Positions 34,381 to 47,782 of a stretch of 64,000 nucleotides of DNA are shown here, one piece after another. A program made the position numbers and the translations under genes. The first letter of the stretch is position 1, and each line of letters starts with the position of its first letter. Under the pieces are notes generated by a model. That model saw only the letters and a list, made by a program, of their open reading frames with translations. It was not told the origin of the DNA and did not search any database. The stretch lies in assembly GCF_027912835.1 (NCBI RefSeq), contig NZ_CP115768.1, positions 868,001 to 932,000 on the forward strand, read 5' to 3'. The stretch comes from Paracoccus sediminicola. Lineage in GTDB: Bacteria; Pseudomonadota; Alphaproteobacteria; Rhodobacterales; Rhodobacteraceae.

Positions 34381-35670
34381 TTACTCCGCTGCGATCTGGT
34401 TCTTGGCGGTGGCGTCGCGGATCGCGGCCTCCAGAATGTCCAGACCCTTGGTGAAAATCTCTTCAGGGATGGTGAGCGCGGCCAGAACCTTGACCACCTC
34501 GTCATGGGCGCCCGAAGTCTCGATGATGAGCCCGTTTTCAAAGCATTTCGCGCAGATCTCGCCGGCCAGATCGCCATCGCCCACATCGATGCCGCGCATC
34601 ATGCCGCGGCCTTTCAGCGTGGCACCCGGCACCAGCCCGGCCATTTCTTCCAGCCTTTCGCGCAGATACTCGCCCTTGTGCTGAACCTCCGTCGCGAAGG
34701 CATCGTCGGCCCAGAATTTCTCCAGCGCGACGCGCGCCGTCACGAAAGCATGGGTGTTGCCGCGGAAAGTACCGTTATGTTCGGCCGGTTTCCAGATATC
34801 CAGCTCGGGCTTGATGAGCAGCGCCGCGAAGGGCAGGCCCATCCCGCTGAACGACTTGGCCTGGGTGATCATGTCGGGGTCCAGCCCGAATTCCTCGGTC
34901 GAGAAATAGGTGCCGGTCCGGCCGATCCCGGCCTGGATATCGTCGATGATCAGCAGCGCGCCATGCTTCTTTGCGATACGCTGGATGCCCCGCAACCAGT
35001 CCCTGCTGGCCGCGTTCAGCCCGCCTTCGCCCTGCACAGGCTCGACGATGAAGGCCGCCGGGGCGTCGATGCCGCTCGACGGATTATCAAGCGCCCATTC
35101 GATATATTCCAGCGTATCCGTGTCGCCCATCGCGTTCTCGAAGGGCATATGCGTCACGTCAGCCAGGCTGCCCCCGCCTGCGCCCTCGCGCTTGCCCGAG
35201 TTGCCGGTCAGCGCAAGGCTGCCCATGGTCATGCCGTGGAAGGCATTGGTGAAGGCGATGACATTGCGCCGCTCGGTGACCTTGCGGGCCAGCTTGATCG
35301 CGGCCTCGACGGCATTGGTACCGGTCGGGCCGGTCATCATCACCTTATAGTCCAGCCCGCGCGGCTTGAGGATCAGCCGCTCGAAGGTTTCAAGAAACGC
35401 GGCCTTCTGCACCGTGAACATGTCCAGACCGTGCGCAATGCCGTCCTGGCTGATATGTTCGATCAGCGCGGCTTTCATGTCGGGGTCGTTATGCCCGTAA
35501 TTCAGCGAGGAACACCCGGCGAGAAAGTCGATATAGTCGCGCCCGTCCTCGTCGGTCATGATCGAGCCGCTCGCCTTGGTGAACACCGTCGGAAAGCTGC
35601 GGCAATAGGAACGCGCCTCGGATTCGCGGCGCTCGAAAATAGCTTTATCGGCCGTCTTGTCGGTCGGCAT
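34381..35670 (-). CDS. ectB: diaminobutyrate-2-oxoglutarate transaminase EctB
   Basis: The 429-residue PLP class III aminotransferase makes L-2,4-diaminobutyrate from aspartate semialdehyde and glutamate. Blocks seen: FPTVFTKASGSIMTDEDGRD, FLAGCSSLNYGHNDP, TGPTGTNAVEAAIKLARK, FHGMTMGSLALTGN, LIIDDIQAGIGRTG and the PLP-lysine segment MITQAKSFSGMGLP. GAGG lies 7 bases before the ATG. It is in operon with ectA, 44 bases away. Confidence 0.97.
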   Translation of the reverse strand: MPTDKTADKAIFERRESEARSYCRSFPTVFTKASGSIMTDEDGRDYIDFLAGCSSLNYGHNDPDMKAALIEHISQDGIAHGLDMFTVQKAAFLETFERLILKPRGLDYKVMMTGPTGTNAVEAAIKLARKVTERRNVIAFTNAFHGMTMGSLALTGNSGKREGAGGGSLADVTHMPFENAMGDTDTLEYIEWALDNPSSGIDAPAAFIVEPVQGEGGLNAASRDWLRGIQRIAKKHGALLIIDDIQAGIGRTGTYFSTEEFGLDPDMITQAKSFSGMGLPFAALLIKPELDIWKPAEHNGTFRGNTHAFVTARVALEKFWADDAFATEVQHKGEYLRERLEEMAGLVPGATLKGRGMMRGIDVGDGDLAGEICAKCFENGLIIETSGAHDEVVKVLAALTIPEEIFTKGLDILEAAIRDATAKNQIAAE

Positions 35671-35714
35671 AGGGTTACCTCGATGTGATTTGAATTGGTC
35701 GGCGGGCGGGGCCG

Positions 35715-36245
35715 TCAGGCCACCTGCGCCACCGGGGCCGGAAAACGGATCGTAACCATGTGTTCGGTGGCGTGTTCGCCGTCGAAATGGTCGTCCTTCT
35801 TGAAATGAGGCTCGTCGGACAGAACGCCGTCATGACGCTCGGCCAGGCTGCGGAACAGTCCCCAGCTCGCATCATTGTCGCGGGTGATGGTGGTCTGGAG
35901 CTTCAGCACATCCTTCATGTCATCGCGCGACAACAGCTTGTCCAGCATCCGCCCGCCAAGACCGAGACCGCGCGCATCCTCGGATACGGCGACCTGCCAG
36001 ACGAAGAGCGTATCGGGCGCATCGGGCAGGATATAGCCCGAGATCCACCCGACCGGCACGCCATCACGTTCGGCCAGGATGCAGGTATCCGCGAAATGAT
36101 CGCACTGGATCAGGTTGCAATACATGCTGTTTTCATCCAGCGGCTTGCAGGCCTTGATCAGTTCCCAGATGTTGCTGCCATCCTCCGTTTCCGGCTTGCG
36201 GAAGGTGAGCTGGTCCTGAGATTCCGTGTCGATCATGTCTTTCAT
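35715..36245 (-). CDS. ectA: diaminobutyrate acetyltransferase EctA
   Basis: The 176-residue GNAT enzyme acetylates diaminobutyrate at the gamma nitrogen. Motifs are FRKPETEDGSNIWELIKACK, LDENSMYCNLIQCDHFADTC and the acetyl-CoA loop VSEDARGLGLGGRMLDKLL. GAGGA stands 7 bases before the first ATG. It is the first gene of ectABC-ask. The hydroxylase gene ectD is not next to the operon. Confidence 0.96.
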   Translation of the reverse strand: MKDMIDTESQDQLTFRKPETEDGSNIWELIKACKPLDENSMYCNLIQCDHFADTCILAERDGVPVGWISGYILPDAPDTLFVWQVAVSEDARGLGLGGRMLDKLLSRDDMKDVLKLQTTITRDNDASWGLFRSLAERHDGVLSDEPHFKKDDHFDGEHATEHMVTIRFPAPVAQVA

Positions 36246-36270
36246 GCCGTGATCCTCGATTTACTTCGAG

Positions 36271-36302
36271 ACACTAAATAACATATATCGGCGATTTTGC
36301 AA
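36271..36302 (-). promoter_or_regulatory. ectA promoter with an EctR-like half-site
   Basis: Read leftward, -35 TTGCAA (36297-36302), a 16-base spacer and -10 TATTTA (36275-36280) lie 29 bases before the ectA ATG. The -10 continues as TATTTAGTGT, identical to the left half plus spacer of the EctR1 site described in Methylomicrobium; the right half does not match well. Confidence 0.5.
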
Positions 36303-36378
36303 CCGCAGCATCGCGTTTCACGCGCTCATAGCGCTTTATCTCGCCTGTTTTGGCCAGTGGGTATTGGGTATTTCGTCG

Positions 36379-36393
36379 CACAAAAATTTTGTG
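36379..36393. promoter_or_regulatory. perfect palindrome CACAAAAATTTTGTG in the ectA/ectR intergenic region
   Basis: The 15-base dyad has 7-base arms around a central A, 86 bases before the ectR start. Its length and AT-rich centre suit a MarR-family dimer. Confidence 0.4.
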
Positions 36394-36479
36394 AAACAAA
36401 TGATCTGACGTTTGGGAATTGACCGCTTCGGGCGAATCCGGAAAATAGGCGGATCGAAATCGCCGCGAGGGGGCGCCAT

Positions 36480-36944
36480 TTGGACCGGATCGATGTCTGC
36501 CTGATCGCGCTGCGGCGCATTCTCCGCGCCGCCGAAATGCATGGCAAGGAACTGGCGCAATCTGCGGGGATGACCCCGGTGCAGCTTCGCGTGGTGCAGA
36601 TCGTGGCGGAAACCGGCAGCAGCACGGGCACCGCCATCGCCAAAAGGATGCATGTCGCGCCCGCCACCGTCACCGCGATGATCGACAAGCTGGAACGGGC
36701 GGGCCATGTCACGCGCGCGCCCAGCCAGACCGACCGTCGGCAGACGCTGATCGTGCTGACGCAGAAGGGGCGGGCGGCGCTCGAACGCGCGCCGGATGCC
36801 TTGCAGCAGCGTTTCGCATCGGATTTCGAAGCACTGCCGGATTGGGAGCAGGCGATGATGGTTGCCGTGCTGGAACGAATCGCGGGGATGCTGGACGGGC
36901 CGGAGGGCGATCACGGCGCGGTGCTGTATCCCGGCGAGCTTTAG
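36480..36944 (+). CDS. ectR: MarR family regulator, EctR-like
   Basis: The 154-residue winged-helix protein has the MarR core at residues 25-110 (MTPVQLRVVQIVAE, GTAIAKRMHVAPATVTAMID, and the wing SQTDRRQTLIVLTQKGR). It is divergent from ectA, the standard place of EctR, which represses ectABC at low osmolarity. The start is read as TTG at 36480 because CGAGGGGG lies 7 bases upstream; the next in-frame ATG would remove the first helix. Confidence 0.85.
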   Translation: MDRIDVCLIALRRILRAAEMHGKELAQSAGMTPVQLRVVQIVAETGSSTGTAIAKRMHVAPATVTAMIDKLERAGHVTRAPSQTDRRQTLIVLTQKGRAALERAPDALQQRFASDFEALPDWEQAMMVAVLERIAGMLDGPEGDHGAVLYPGEL

Positions 36945-37096
36945 GGCAGGGGCATCGGCCGGGGAAGCGGGGCAACGCGCGGCAGCTAGCTTGACGCCAG
37001 GCGCGACGGTTGCGTCGGGCGGGATGCAACGAGTCAAGCCGTCAGCCTTCGGATGCCCCCGGTCGCGGATCTGCCAGATGGTCCGGTGTCCAGCCA

Positions 37097-37131
37097 ATTA
37101 AGAAAGGCCGCCGCGAGAGATCGCGGCGGCC
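37097..37131 (-). terminator. clpA terminator
   Basis: A perfect 11-pair stem GGCCGCCGCGA/TCGCGGCGGCC with a GAGA/TCTC loop is followed leftward by TTTCTTAATT. It may also help end ectR transcription from the other side. Confidence 0.75.
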
Positions 37132-37170
37132 CATGCTGTGCTTGCCACTGCGTCCCGAGGGCCGTGCCGT

Positions 37171-39492
37171 TCAATCCGCCGTCAGCAGCGGCGTGTTGTT
37201 CTTGCCGCCGATGCGCGGGGCATCGGGGCCGGAGATCTCAAAGACCGGCTTGTCATTCTCGATCCGGACCTTGACCACACCGCCTTTCTGAAGCCGCCCG
37301 AACAGCAGCTCCTCGGCGAGGGGCTTCTTGATCGATTCCTGGATGACCCGACCCAGCGGGCGCGCGCCCATCTTGTCGTCATAGCCCCGCTCGGCCAGCC
37401 AGTTCGCCGCAGCCGGGGTCAGCTCGATATGGACATTGCGGTCCATCAGCTGCGCTTCCAGTTGCAGCACGAATTTCTCGACCACCTGCACGATCACCTC
37501 GCGTGACAGGGGCGCAAAGCTGATCACCGCGTCGAGACGGTTGCGGAATTCCGGCGTGAAGGTCTTTTCGATCGCCTCGGTATCCTCACCCTCGCGGCGG
37601 TCGCGGCCAAAGCCGATGGCGGCCTTCGCAAGATCCGCGGCCCCCGCATTCGAGGTCATGATCAACACGACATTGCGGAAATCCACCGTCCGGCCGTTAT
37701 GGTCGGTCAGCTTGCCGTGATCCATGACCTGCAACAGGATGTTATAGACATCCGGATGCGCCTTTTCGATCTCGTCGAGCAGCAGCACGCAATGCGGATG
37801 CTGGTCCACACCATCGGTCAGAAGCCCGCCCTGATCGAAGCCGACATAGCCCGGAGGCGCGCCGATCAGGCGGCTGACCGCATGTTTCTCCATATACTCG
37901 GACATGTCGAAACGCAGCAGCTCGACCCCGAGCGTATCGGCGAGCTGTTTCGCGACCTCGGTCTTGCCGACGCCGGTGGGGCCTGCAAACAGATAGTTGC
38001 CGATCGGCTTTTCCGGTTCGCGCAGACCCGCGCGGGCCAGCTTGATCGCAGAGGACAGCGCGTCGATGGCGGTGTCCTGACCGAACACGACCCGCTTCAG
38101 CGTGGTGTCCAGATCGCGGAGCACCTCGGCGTCGTCCTTGCTGACCTTTTTCGGCGGGATGCGCGCGATCTTGGCCACCACCGCCTCGATCTCTTTCGGT
38201 GAGATCGTCTTGCGGCGCTTGGATTCCGCGACAAGATGCTGCGCGGCCCCGGCCTCGTCGATCACGTCGATGGCGCTGTCGGGCAGCTTGCGGTCGTTGA
38301 TGTAACGGCTGGCGAGTTCCACCGCTGTCTTGATCGCCTCATTGGTATAGCGCAGCTCGTGATGCGATTCGAAATGCGGCTTGAGACCCATAAGGATCTT
38401 GATCGAATCCGGCACCGAGGGCTCGTTCACGTCGATCTTCTGGAAGCGCCGCGACAGGGCACGGTCCTTTTCGAAATGCTGACGGAACTCCTTGTAGGTG
38501 GTCGAACCCATGCAGCGCAGCTTGCCGCCGGCGAGCGCGGGTTTCAGCAGGTTCGAGGCATCCATCGCCCCGCCCGAGGTCGCGCCTGCGCCGATCACCG
38601 TATGGATCTCGTCGATGAACAGGATCGCATCGTCGTGGTTTTCGAGTTCCTTCACCACCGCCTTCAACCGCTCTTCGAAGTCGCCGCGATAACGCGTGCC
38701 GGCCAGCAAGGCGCCCATATCGAGCGAATAGATCGTCGAGCCGGCGAGCACGTCAGGGGTCTCACCCTCGACAATCTTCTTGGCGAGACCTTCGGCGATG
38801 GCGGTCTTGCCCACGCCGGAATCGCCCACGAGAAGCGGGTTGTTCTTGCGACGGCGGCAGAGCACCTGAATGCAACGCTCAATCTCGGAGTCGCGGCCGA
38901 TCAGCGGGTCGACATCGCCCTTGATGGCTTTCGCGTTCAGATCCACGCAGTATTTTTCCAGCGCCGTCTCTTCCTTCTGCGCCTGGGGCTGCGGTTCCTC
39001 TTCCTGGTTCTGCTCGGCCCCGGTTACCGGGCGGGCTTCGTTGAAATCGGGATTCTTGGCGACGCCATGGGCGATGAAATTCACCGCATCGTAGCGCGTC
39101 ATGTCCAGTTCCTGGAGGAAATAGGCGGCGTGCGATTCGCGCTCGGCAAAGATGGCGACAAGCACATTCGCGCCCGTCACCTCGGCCCGGCCCGAGGACT
39201 GCACATGGATCGCGGCACGCTGGATGACCCGCTGAAATGCAGCGGTCGGCACGGCTTCCGAGCCGTCGATATCGGTCACAAGGGTTGAAAGATCGTCGTC
39301 GATGAAATCATTCAAGCTCTGCCGCAAATCGGCGAGATCGACATTGCAGGCGCGCATCACGCGGACCGCATCGGGTTCGTCGGTCAGCGACAGCAACAGA
39401 TGTTCAAGCGTCGCGAGCTCATGCCGGCGTTCATTGGCAAGCGCGAGCGCTGCGTGGATAGCCTGTTCCAGCGAGGTCGAAAATGAGGGCAC
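37171..39492 (-). CDS. clpA: ATP-dependent Clp protease ATP-binding subunit ClpA
   Basis: The 773-residue Hsp100 unfoldase has the Clp N-domain (residues 1-145), AAA-1 with Walker [10 protein letters not shown] near residue 220, and AAA-2 with GPTGVGKTE near residue 502. The C-terminal half has the ClpP-binding IGF-type loop region ([12 protein letters not shown]). It feeds substrates to ClpP. The start is GTG at 39492, 6 bases after CAGGAGACG. The 190 bases upstream hold no clpS-size frame, although clpS often precedes clpA in alphaproteobacteria. Confidence 0.96.
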   Translation of the reverse strand: MPSFSTSLEQAIHAALALANERRHELATLEHLLLSLTDEPDAVRVMRACNVDLADLRQSLNDFIDDDLSTLVTDIDGSEAVPTAAFQRVIQRAAIHVQSSGRAEVTGANVLVAIFAERESHAAYFLQELDMTRYDAVNFIAHGVAKNPDFNEARPVTGAEQNQEEEPQPQAQKEETALEKYCVDLNAKAIKGDVDPLIGRDSEIERCIQVLCRRRKNNPLLVGDSGVGKTAIAEGLAKKIVEGETPDVLAGSTIYSLDMGALLAGTRYRGDFEERLKAVVKELENHDDAILFIDEIHTVIGAGATSGGAMDASNLLKPALAGGKLRCMGSTTYKEFRQHFEKDRALSRRFQKIDVNEPSVPDSIKILMGLKPHFESHHELRYTNEAIKTAVELASRYINDRKLPDSAIDVIDEAGAAQHLVAESKRRKTISPKEIEAVVAKIARIPPKKVSKDDAEVLRDLDTTLKRVVFGQDTAIDALSSAIKLARAGLREPEKPIGNYLFAGPTGVGKTEVAKQLADTLGVELLRFDMSEYMEKHAVSRLIGAPPGYVGFDQGGLLTDGVDQHPHCVLLLDEIEKAHPDVYNILLQVMDHGKLTDHNGRTVDFRNVVLIMTSNAGAADLAKAAIGFGRDRREGEDTEAIEKTFTPEFRNRLDAVISFAPLSREVIVQVVEKFVLQLEAQLMDRNVHIELTPAAANWLAERGYDDKMGARPLGRVIQESIKKPLAEELLFGRLQKGGVVKVRIENDKPVFEISGPDAPRIGGKNNTPLLTAD

Positions 39493-39682
39493 TTGCGTCT
39501 CCTGTCAGTCTGTCCGGCGGTTTGGACCCGGCGGCCCACCTGCACAGACTGTCATCATCAGTTTAAGGATTGGTGGATTTCGCCGCGATTCAAGTCAATT
39601 TTGGGCAAGAGGGGCGAAATCTTCCGTGATTGGTTAGGATTTGGGCGCGGAATTGCGCGGTTTCAAGGCATCGGCGACGGGT

Positions 39683-40426
39683 TCAGAAACTGTCCTTCAT
39701 GCGGCGAAGCGTCGCGAACGCCTCGGCCGGGCTGGCAGCGTCACGCCCGGCGGCCAGTTCGGAGGCGCGCAGGAAGGGATTGGTCCGGCGCTCTTCGTCA
39801 AGCGTCGCGGGCGCGCAGGGCCGCTCCGACGCGGCGGTCTCTTCGATGCGCCGGCGCAGCGCGTCGTTATTCTCATCGACCGAAAGAGCGAACGCCCCGT
39901 TCGAAGCGCAGTAGTCATGTCCCGAACAGATCAGCGTGTCGCCGGGCAGCGCATTCACCCGCTGAAGGCTCTCCCACATCATTGCGGGATCGCCCTCGAA
40001 AAGCCGCCCGCAGCCCAATGCCATCAGGCTGTCCCCGGTGAACGCCGCGTTGGCGTCGGGAACATGAAAGGCCACATGCCCGACCGTGTGGCCCGAGACA
40101 TCCAGCACATGCGCGGTCAGCCCGGCTGCCTCGCAGCTGCCGCCCGGCTCGACGGCGATATCCAGATCGGGCAGGCGATGCGCATCCGCTGCGGCGCCGA
40201 TGAGCTGGGCGCCGGTTTCCGACACCAGCGCTGCGACCCCGCCGATATGGTCGTCATGGTGATGGGTCAGGAAAATCTGTTCCAGCTGCCAGCCCCGCTC
40301 TTTCAGCATGGCGAGGATCGGGCCCGACTCGGGCGCGTCGAACAGCGCCGTGCGGCCATTCGCGCGCAGAAGATAGGCGTAATTGTCCGTCAGGCAGCGG
40401 ATGGTGACGATCTCGGCTTGGGACAT
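39683..40426 (-). CDS. gloB: hydroxyacylglutathione hydrolase (glyoxalase II)
   Basis: The 247-residue metallo-beta-lactamase-fold enzyme hydrolyses S-lactoylglutathione, completing methylglyoxal detoxification. The metal motif [10 protein letters not shown] lies near residue 53, with [28 protein letters not shown] and [10 protein letters not shown] downstream, and the usual C-terminal helical domain ([10 protein letters not shown]). The ATG at 40426 follows AGGAGGTTGC, so longer in-frame starts are rejected. Confidence 0.95.
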   Translation of the reverse strand: MSQAEIVTIRCLTDNYAYLLRANGRTALFDAPESGPILAMLKERGWQLEQIFLTHHHDDHIGGVAALVSETGAQLIGAAADAHRLPDLDIAVEPGGSCEAAGLTAHVLDVSGHTVGHVAFHVPDANAAFTGDSLMALGCGRLFEGDPAMMWESLQRVNALPGDTLICSGHDYCASNGAFALSVDENNDALRRRIEETAASERPCAPATLDEERRTNPFLRASELAAGRDAASPAEAFATLRRMKDSF

Positions 40427-40488
40427 TGCAACCTCCTGTCGTTTCCGGGCAGTCTGGACCGCAACACACATCGCCGCAACCCGGACCC

Positions 40489-41289
40489 ATGCATCACGAC
40501 GTCATCGAGCTGCGCCGCTTCTACTATACCCGCTCGCTCGGCCGCGTGGCGCAGCGCATCCTTCGCGACCGGCTTGTGGCGAACTGGCCAGCGCGGGGCA
40601 CCACCGGCATGACGGTGGCGGGTTACGGGTTCGCGGTGCCCATGCTGCGGCCCTACCTGGCCCATGCGCGGCGCGTGACCGGGCTGATGCCGGGGCCGCA
40701 GGGGGTGATGGCGTGGCCGGCGGGCATGGCCAATCACAGCGTGCTCTGCGACGAAACCGCATGGCCGCTCGAGACGGGAAGCGTCGACCGGCTGGTCATT
40801 CTGCACGGGCTCGAGACCTCGGATCACCCGGCGGCACTGCTGGCCGAGGCGTCGCGCGTGCTCGGTCCGGGCGGGCGCATGGTGGTGATGGTTCCCAATC
40901 GTGCCGGGCTGTGGGCGCGGACCGACAACACGCCGTTCGGCTTTGGGCGCAGCTATACGGCAGGTCAGCTCGAGCGTCAGGCAGAGGCGGCCGGCTTCGT
41001 CAGCGAGCGTTCCGGCGCGGCGATCTATGTGCCGCCATCGGATCGCCGTTTCTGGCTGCGCAGCGCAATCTGGTGGGAAAGCGTCGGCGCGCGGATCTCG
41101 TCGGTGCTGGTGGCCGGTGTGATCTGGGCGGAGTTTTCCAAGCAGGTGCACGCCCCGACCGGACCGGCGCGCCGCGTGACCGTGCCGAGCCCGCTGGACG
41201 TGCTGGAGGGAATCGCCCGCCCGCGCCCGGCGCGCGGCCCGGTGACGGGCGGTGCCGGGCAGGGCAGATCGGGCCGGCAGGGCGGCTGA
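40489..41289 (+). CDS. SAM-dependent methyltransferase (class I, Methyltransf_11-like)
   Basis: The 266-residue protein has a degenerate class I methyltransferase fold: [16 protein letters not shown] takes the place of motif I, then [16 protein letters not shown] and [20 protein letters not shown] (motifs II-III), and a positively charged tail. Lack of a canonical GxGxG motif I makes the SAM activity less certain. Methyltransferase genes of this type often sit divergent from gloB in Rhodobacterales. The substrate is unknown. Confidence 0.75.
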   Translation: MHHDVIELRRFYYTRSLGRVAQRILRDRLVANWPARGTTGMTVAGYGFAVPMLRPYLAHARRVTGLMPGPQGVMAWPAGMANHSVLCDETAWPLETGSVDRLVILHGLETSDHPAALLAEASRVLGPGGRMVVMVPNRAGLWARTDNTPFGFGRSYTAGQLERQAEAAGFVSERSGAAIYVPPSDRRFWLRSAIWWESVGARISSVLVAGVIWAEFSKQVHAPTGPARRVTVPSPLDVLEGIARPRPARGPVTGGAGQGRSGRQGG

Positions 41290-41616
41290 AACTCGCGCCA
41301 CACAAGGGCAGCGGCGCCGATCCGACGGAAATTCTGCATTGCGGCGTTCAGCGCGGATTTTTGCTGCGGGCGCGAAAAACCGGGGAATCCTGCCGCTTCC
41401 GGCGCAGCTTCGCCATGGCTGCGCCGCCGCTGCCGCGCCTTGATGTCAAAACCGTGTCACGGCCTCTCGCAAGGCGGTTGCGGGCGGTGGAAACAATTGC
41501 TAGAGACCTGCGCGAGATAACGGGCCGGTGAGGTCCGCCCCAAGACCCCGCGCGCCCCGCGACCGACCGCCCTGGAAGGGACGGCCTGCCGACGGGGCTA
41601 CGCGCAAACCGGAAGG
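41290..41616. other. intergenic region upstream of the atp operon
   Basis: These 327 bases hold no supportable gene. A promoter candidate is at 41478-41506, and a GCGCAGCTTCGCCATGGCTGC hairpin-like stretch lies near 41410. The transcript leader to atpH would be about 110 bases. Confidence 0.5.
41478..41506 (+). promoter_or_regulatory. probable promoter of atpHAGDC
   Basis: TTGCGG (41478-41483), a 17-base spacer and TAGAGA (41501-41506) are the best -35/-10 pair in the region. Confidence 0.4.
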
Positions 41617-41622
41617 ATGACC

Positions 41623-42182
41623 GTGGCAAATTCCGCTTCGATTTCCGCTTCGATTGCCGGGCGCTATGCGCAGGCGCTGTTCGATATCGTCAGGGATGCC
41701 GGCGGGATGGACCAGCTTGCTTCTCAGGTGGACGAGCTGGGCGCAGCGCTCGATGACAGTTCCGAGCTGCGCGAAATGATCTCGTCGCCGGTCTATACCC
41801 GTGGTCAGCAGGCGGACGGGATCGCGGCTGTCGCGGACAAGATGGGGCTGGACAAACCGCTTGCGAACACGCTCGCGCTGATGGCGCAGAACCGCCGCCT
41901 GTTCACCCTGCCGCAATTCGTCGCGCGGCTGAAAACGCTGATCGCCGATGAGCGGGGCGAGGTGAATGCCGATGTGGTGTCCGCCACCGAGCTGAGCGAT
42001 GAACAGAAAAAGCGTCTGACCGACACGCTGGCCGAGAAATCGGGCAAAAAGGTCAAACTGAACACGCGCGTCGATGAGAGCCTCATCGGCGGCATGATTG
42101 TCAAGCTGGGCTCGCAGATGATCGATACCTCGATCCGCTCGAAGCTCGCTTCCCTTCAGAATGTCATGAAAGAGGTCGGATA

Positions 42183-42183
<1 letters not shown>
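41623..42183 (+). CDS. atpH: F1F0 ATP synthase subunit delta
   Basis: The subunit links F1 to the peripheral stalk. Family segments are [18 protein letters not shown] at the N-terminus and [20 protein letters not shown] near the C-terminus. ATG 41617 would sit directly against GGAAGG, while GTG 41623 is 6 bases from it, so I place the start at GTG (186 residues). The stop shares a base with the atpA ATG (TAATG). Confidence 0.93.
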
Positions 42184-43718
<1,535 letters not shown>

Positions 43719-43730
43719 GAGGAGGGATAA

Positions 43731-46063
<2,333 letters not shown>

Positions 46064-46072
46064 GGGGGCATC

Positions 46073-46525
46073 ATGGCCGATACCATGCAGTTCGACCTCG
46101 TCGCACCCGAGCGGAATCTGATGTCCGTCTCGGTCCGCGAGGTGCGCCTGCCGGGGGAGAATGGCGATCTGTCGGCGATGCCGGGCCACACGCCCGCCAT
46201 CGTCAACCTCCGCCCCGGTCTGGTCACCGTCGTGGATGATCAGGGTGCCGAGCATCAATTCGCGATCTCTGGCGGCTTCGCCGAGATCAACAACGAATCG
46301 ATCTCACTTCTGGCCGAAATCGGGCGCAAGCGCGAGGATATGGATCAGGACGCTTTCGACGAGATGATGCGCGCGGCGCAGCGCAAGAAGAAGGCGGCCG
46401 AGCAGAAGGAACAGCAGAGCGGGGCCGAAGAAGTCGTGGCTGCCGCCGCCAAGCTGCTCGCCGATATGGAGGCGCTTGGCACGCATATCGGGCTCAGCGC
46501 CAACAGCTCGACCGTTCCTGACTGA
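46073..46525 (+). CDS. atpC: F1F0 ATP synthase subunit epsilon
   Basis: The 150-residue subunit has the N-terminal beta-sandwich (FDLVAPERNLMSVSVREVRL, GDLSAMPGHTPAIVNLRPG) and a C-terminal helix rich in Lys, Gln and Glu. It ends the F1 operon, with a terminator 25 bases after the stop. Confidence 0.96.
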   Translation: MADTMQFDLVAPERNLMSVSVREVRLPGENGDLSAMPGHTPAIVNLRPGLVTVVDDQGAEHQFAISGGFAEINNESISLLAEIGRKREDMDQDAFDEMMRAAQRKKKAAEQKEQQSGAEEVVAAAAKLLADMEALGTHIGLSANSSTVPD

Positions 46526-46550
46526 GCGTCAAGCGGCTAACAAATTTATA

Positions 46551-46581
46551 AAGCCCCGGCTCGCTTCGGGGCTTTTTCTTT
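46551..46581 (+). terminator. terminator of the atp operon
   Basis: AAGCCCCG-N8-CGGGGCTT (8 pairs) is followed by TTCTTTT. Confidence 0.88.
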
Positions 46582-46622
46582 TGGGGACAGTTGCTTAAAC
46601 CTCGTAAGTGAAGGGGAGGCGG

Positions 46623-46970
46623 ATGAAGCGATTTGAACCCCACGCCGTCGGCGTTCAGCGCGGCTCGGAGATGTTGTTCTCGGCCTTCGAGGATGGCGGC
46701 GAGATGTGGACGGGGCAGGGCCCGCGCGAACACCGCCAGCCCGTGCGCTTCGATGAAAGCTTCCGCGACACGCCGATCGTGCAGATCGGGCTGTCGATGT
46801 GGGACATCGACAATCAGCAGAACCAGCGCGTCGATATCCAGGCGACGGAGATCGCGCCGGACGGTTTCACCATCGTCTTCAAGACATGGGGTGATACGCG
46901 GGTGGCACGGGTGCGGGCAGAATGGCTGGCCATCGGTGCGGCCACCTATGACGAGGACTGGGAGGTCTGA
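46623..46970 (+). CDS. H-type lectin domain protein
   Basis: This small 115-residue protein is almost entirely an H-type lectin domain (RFDESFRDTPIVQIGLSMWD, then NQQNQRVDIQATEIAPDGFT and a FKTWGDTRVARVRAEWLAIG end). H-type lectins bind N-acetylgalactosamine-like sugars as trimers; a bacterial role is not known. No signal peptide is visible. The ATG at 46623 follows AAGGGGAGG; an upstream GTG is rejected. It lies just after the atp terminator. Confidence 0.8.
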   Translation: MKRFEPHAVGVQRGSEMLFSAFEDGGEMWTGQGPREHRQPVRFDESFRDTPIVQIGLSMWDIDNQQNQRVDIQATEIAPDGFTIVFKTWGDTRVARVRAEWLAIGAATYDEDWEV

Positions 46971-47005
46971 GGGCATCGCGGCAGCGCCGCGACACCGATC
47001 ATCGC

Positions 47006-47668
47006 TCAGTATCCCGCGCCGGTGAGGATCTTTTCCGCCTCGGCACGGCAGGATGACAGCGACTCCCGATCCTCTCCCGGAAAGAACCGCGCGCGGGTGG
47101 CGGTGGGCATCGGTGCCGGGCGGGGCGTGAGCACGCGCGGTCCCAGCCGCTCGGATTCGGAACGCCAGCTTTGGACAAGCGCCATCTGCGCCGCCTTGCT
47201 GGCCCCATAGGCGCCGAAAAACCGCTCGCCCCCGCGCGGATCGTCCGGGATGATCGCGCATCCCTGACGCAGTTGCAGCAGCGGCCCGATCAGCCCGATC
47301 AGATTCTGCGTGGCTGTCGCATTCGTCTGGACCGATTTCGCCCAATCATTCGCGTCGATATGCCCGGCGGGAGACAGCGGCGCGGCATGGATGGCGCTGT
47401 GCACCCAGAGATCCAGCCCGCCCCAACGCTGCGCCACGGCTGCGGCGAGCTGCATCATTGCGGCAGCCTCGTTCACATCCATCGGCGCGAGCGTCGCCGC
47501 CGGGCCGCCTTCGGCGCGGATGCGGTCGTCGAGCTCTTCCAGCCCTCCGGCGGTGCGGGCCACAGCGATGACATGCCAACCGCGGGCACCGAGGCATTCC
47601 GCCATCGCCGCGCCAAGCCCCCGCGAGGCGCCCGTCACAAGAGCGATTTTCTGCGTGTTTTCATCCAT
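47006..47668 (-). CDS. short-chain dehydrogenase/reductase
   Basis: The 220-residue classical SDR has the NAD(P) motif TGASRGLGAAM at residues 13-23, a SAIHAAPLSP region in place of the usual NNAG, and the active-site Tyr-x3-Lys in GAYGASKAAQMAL. The frame is open far upstream, but homology begins at MDENTQKIALVTGASRG. The substrate is unknown. Confidence 0.85.
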   Translation of the reverse strand: MDENTQKIALVTGASRGLGAAMAECLGARGWHVIAVARTAGGLEELDDRIRAEGGPAATLAPMDVNEAAAMMQLAAAVAQRWGGLDLWVHSAIHAAPLSPAGHIDANDWAKSVQTNATATQNLIGLIGPLLQLRQGCAIIPDDPRGGERFFGAYGASKAAQMALVQSWRSESERLGPRVLTPRPAPMPTATRARFFPGEDRESLSSCRAEAEKILTGAGY

Positions 47669-47718
47669 GCGGGACGCTTTTGCACAGCCTCGCGGCAAGC
47701 GCAAGCGAGCGGTTCTGA

Positions 47719-47760
47719 TTGACTTTCCGCCGCAATGCGGCATGATCGCGCATGATCCAA
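47719..47760 (+). promoter_or_regulatory. bioY promoter with palindromic spacer and direct repeat
   Basis: TTGACT (47719-47724) is followed by a spacer holding the perfect dyad GCCGCA-A-TGCGGC (47729-47741), a -10-like CATGAT, and two CATGATC copies ten bases apart (47741, 47751). No BioR or BirA consensus is recognised. Confidence 0.4.
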
Positions 47761-47782
47761 ATTCAAGAATAGGGACAGTCCC

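Noticed and set aside
34024-35688. 554-residue plus-strand frame opposite ectB and ectC
   Set aside because: Shadow of the ectoine genes.
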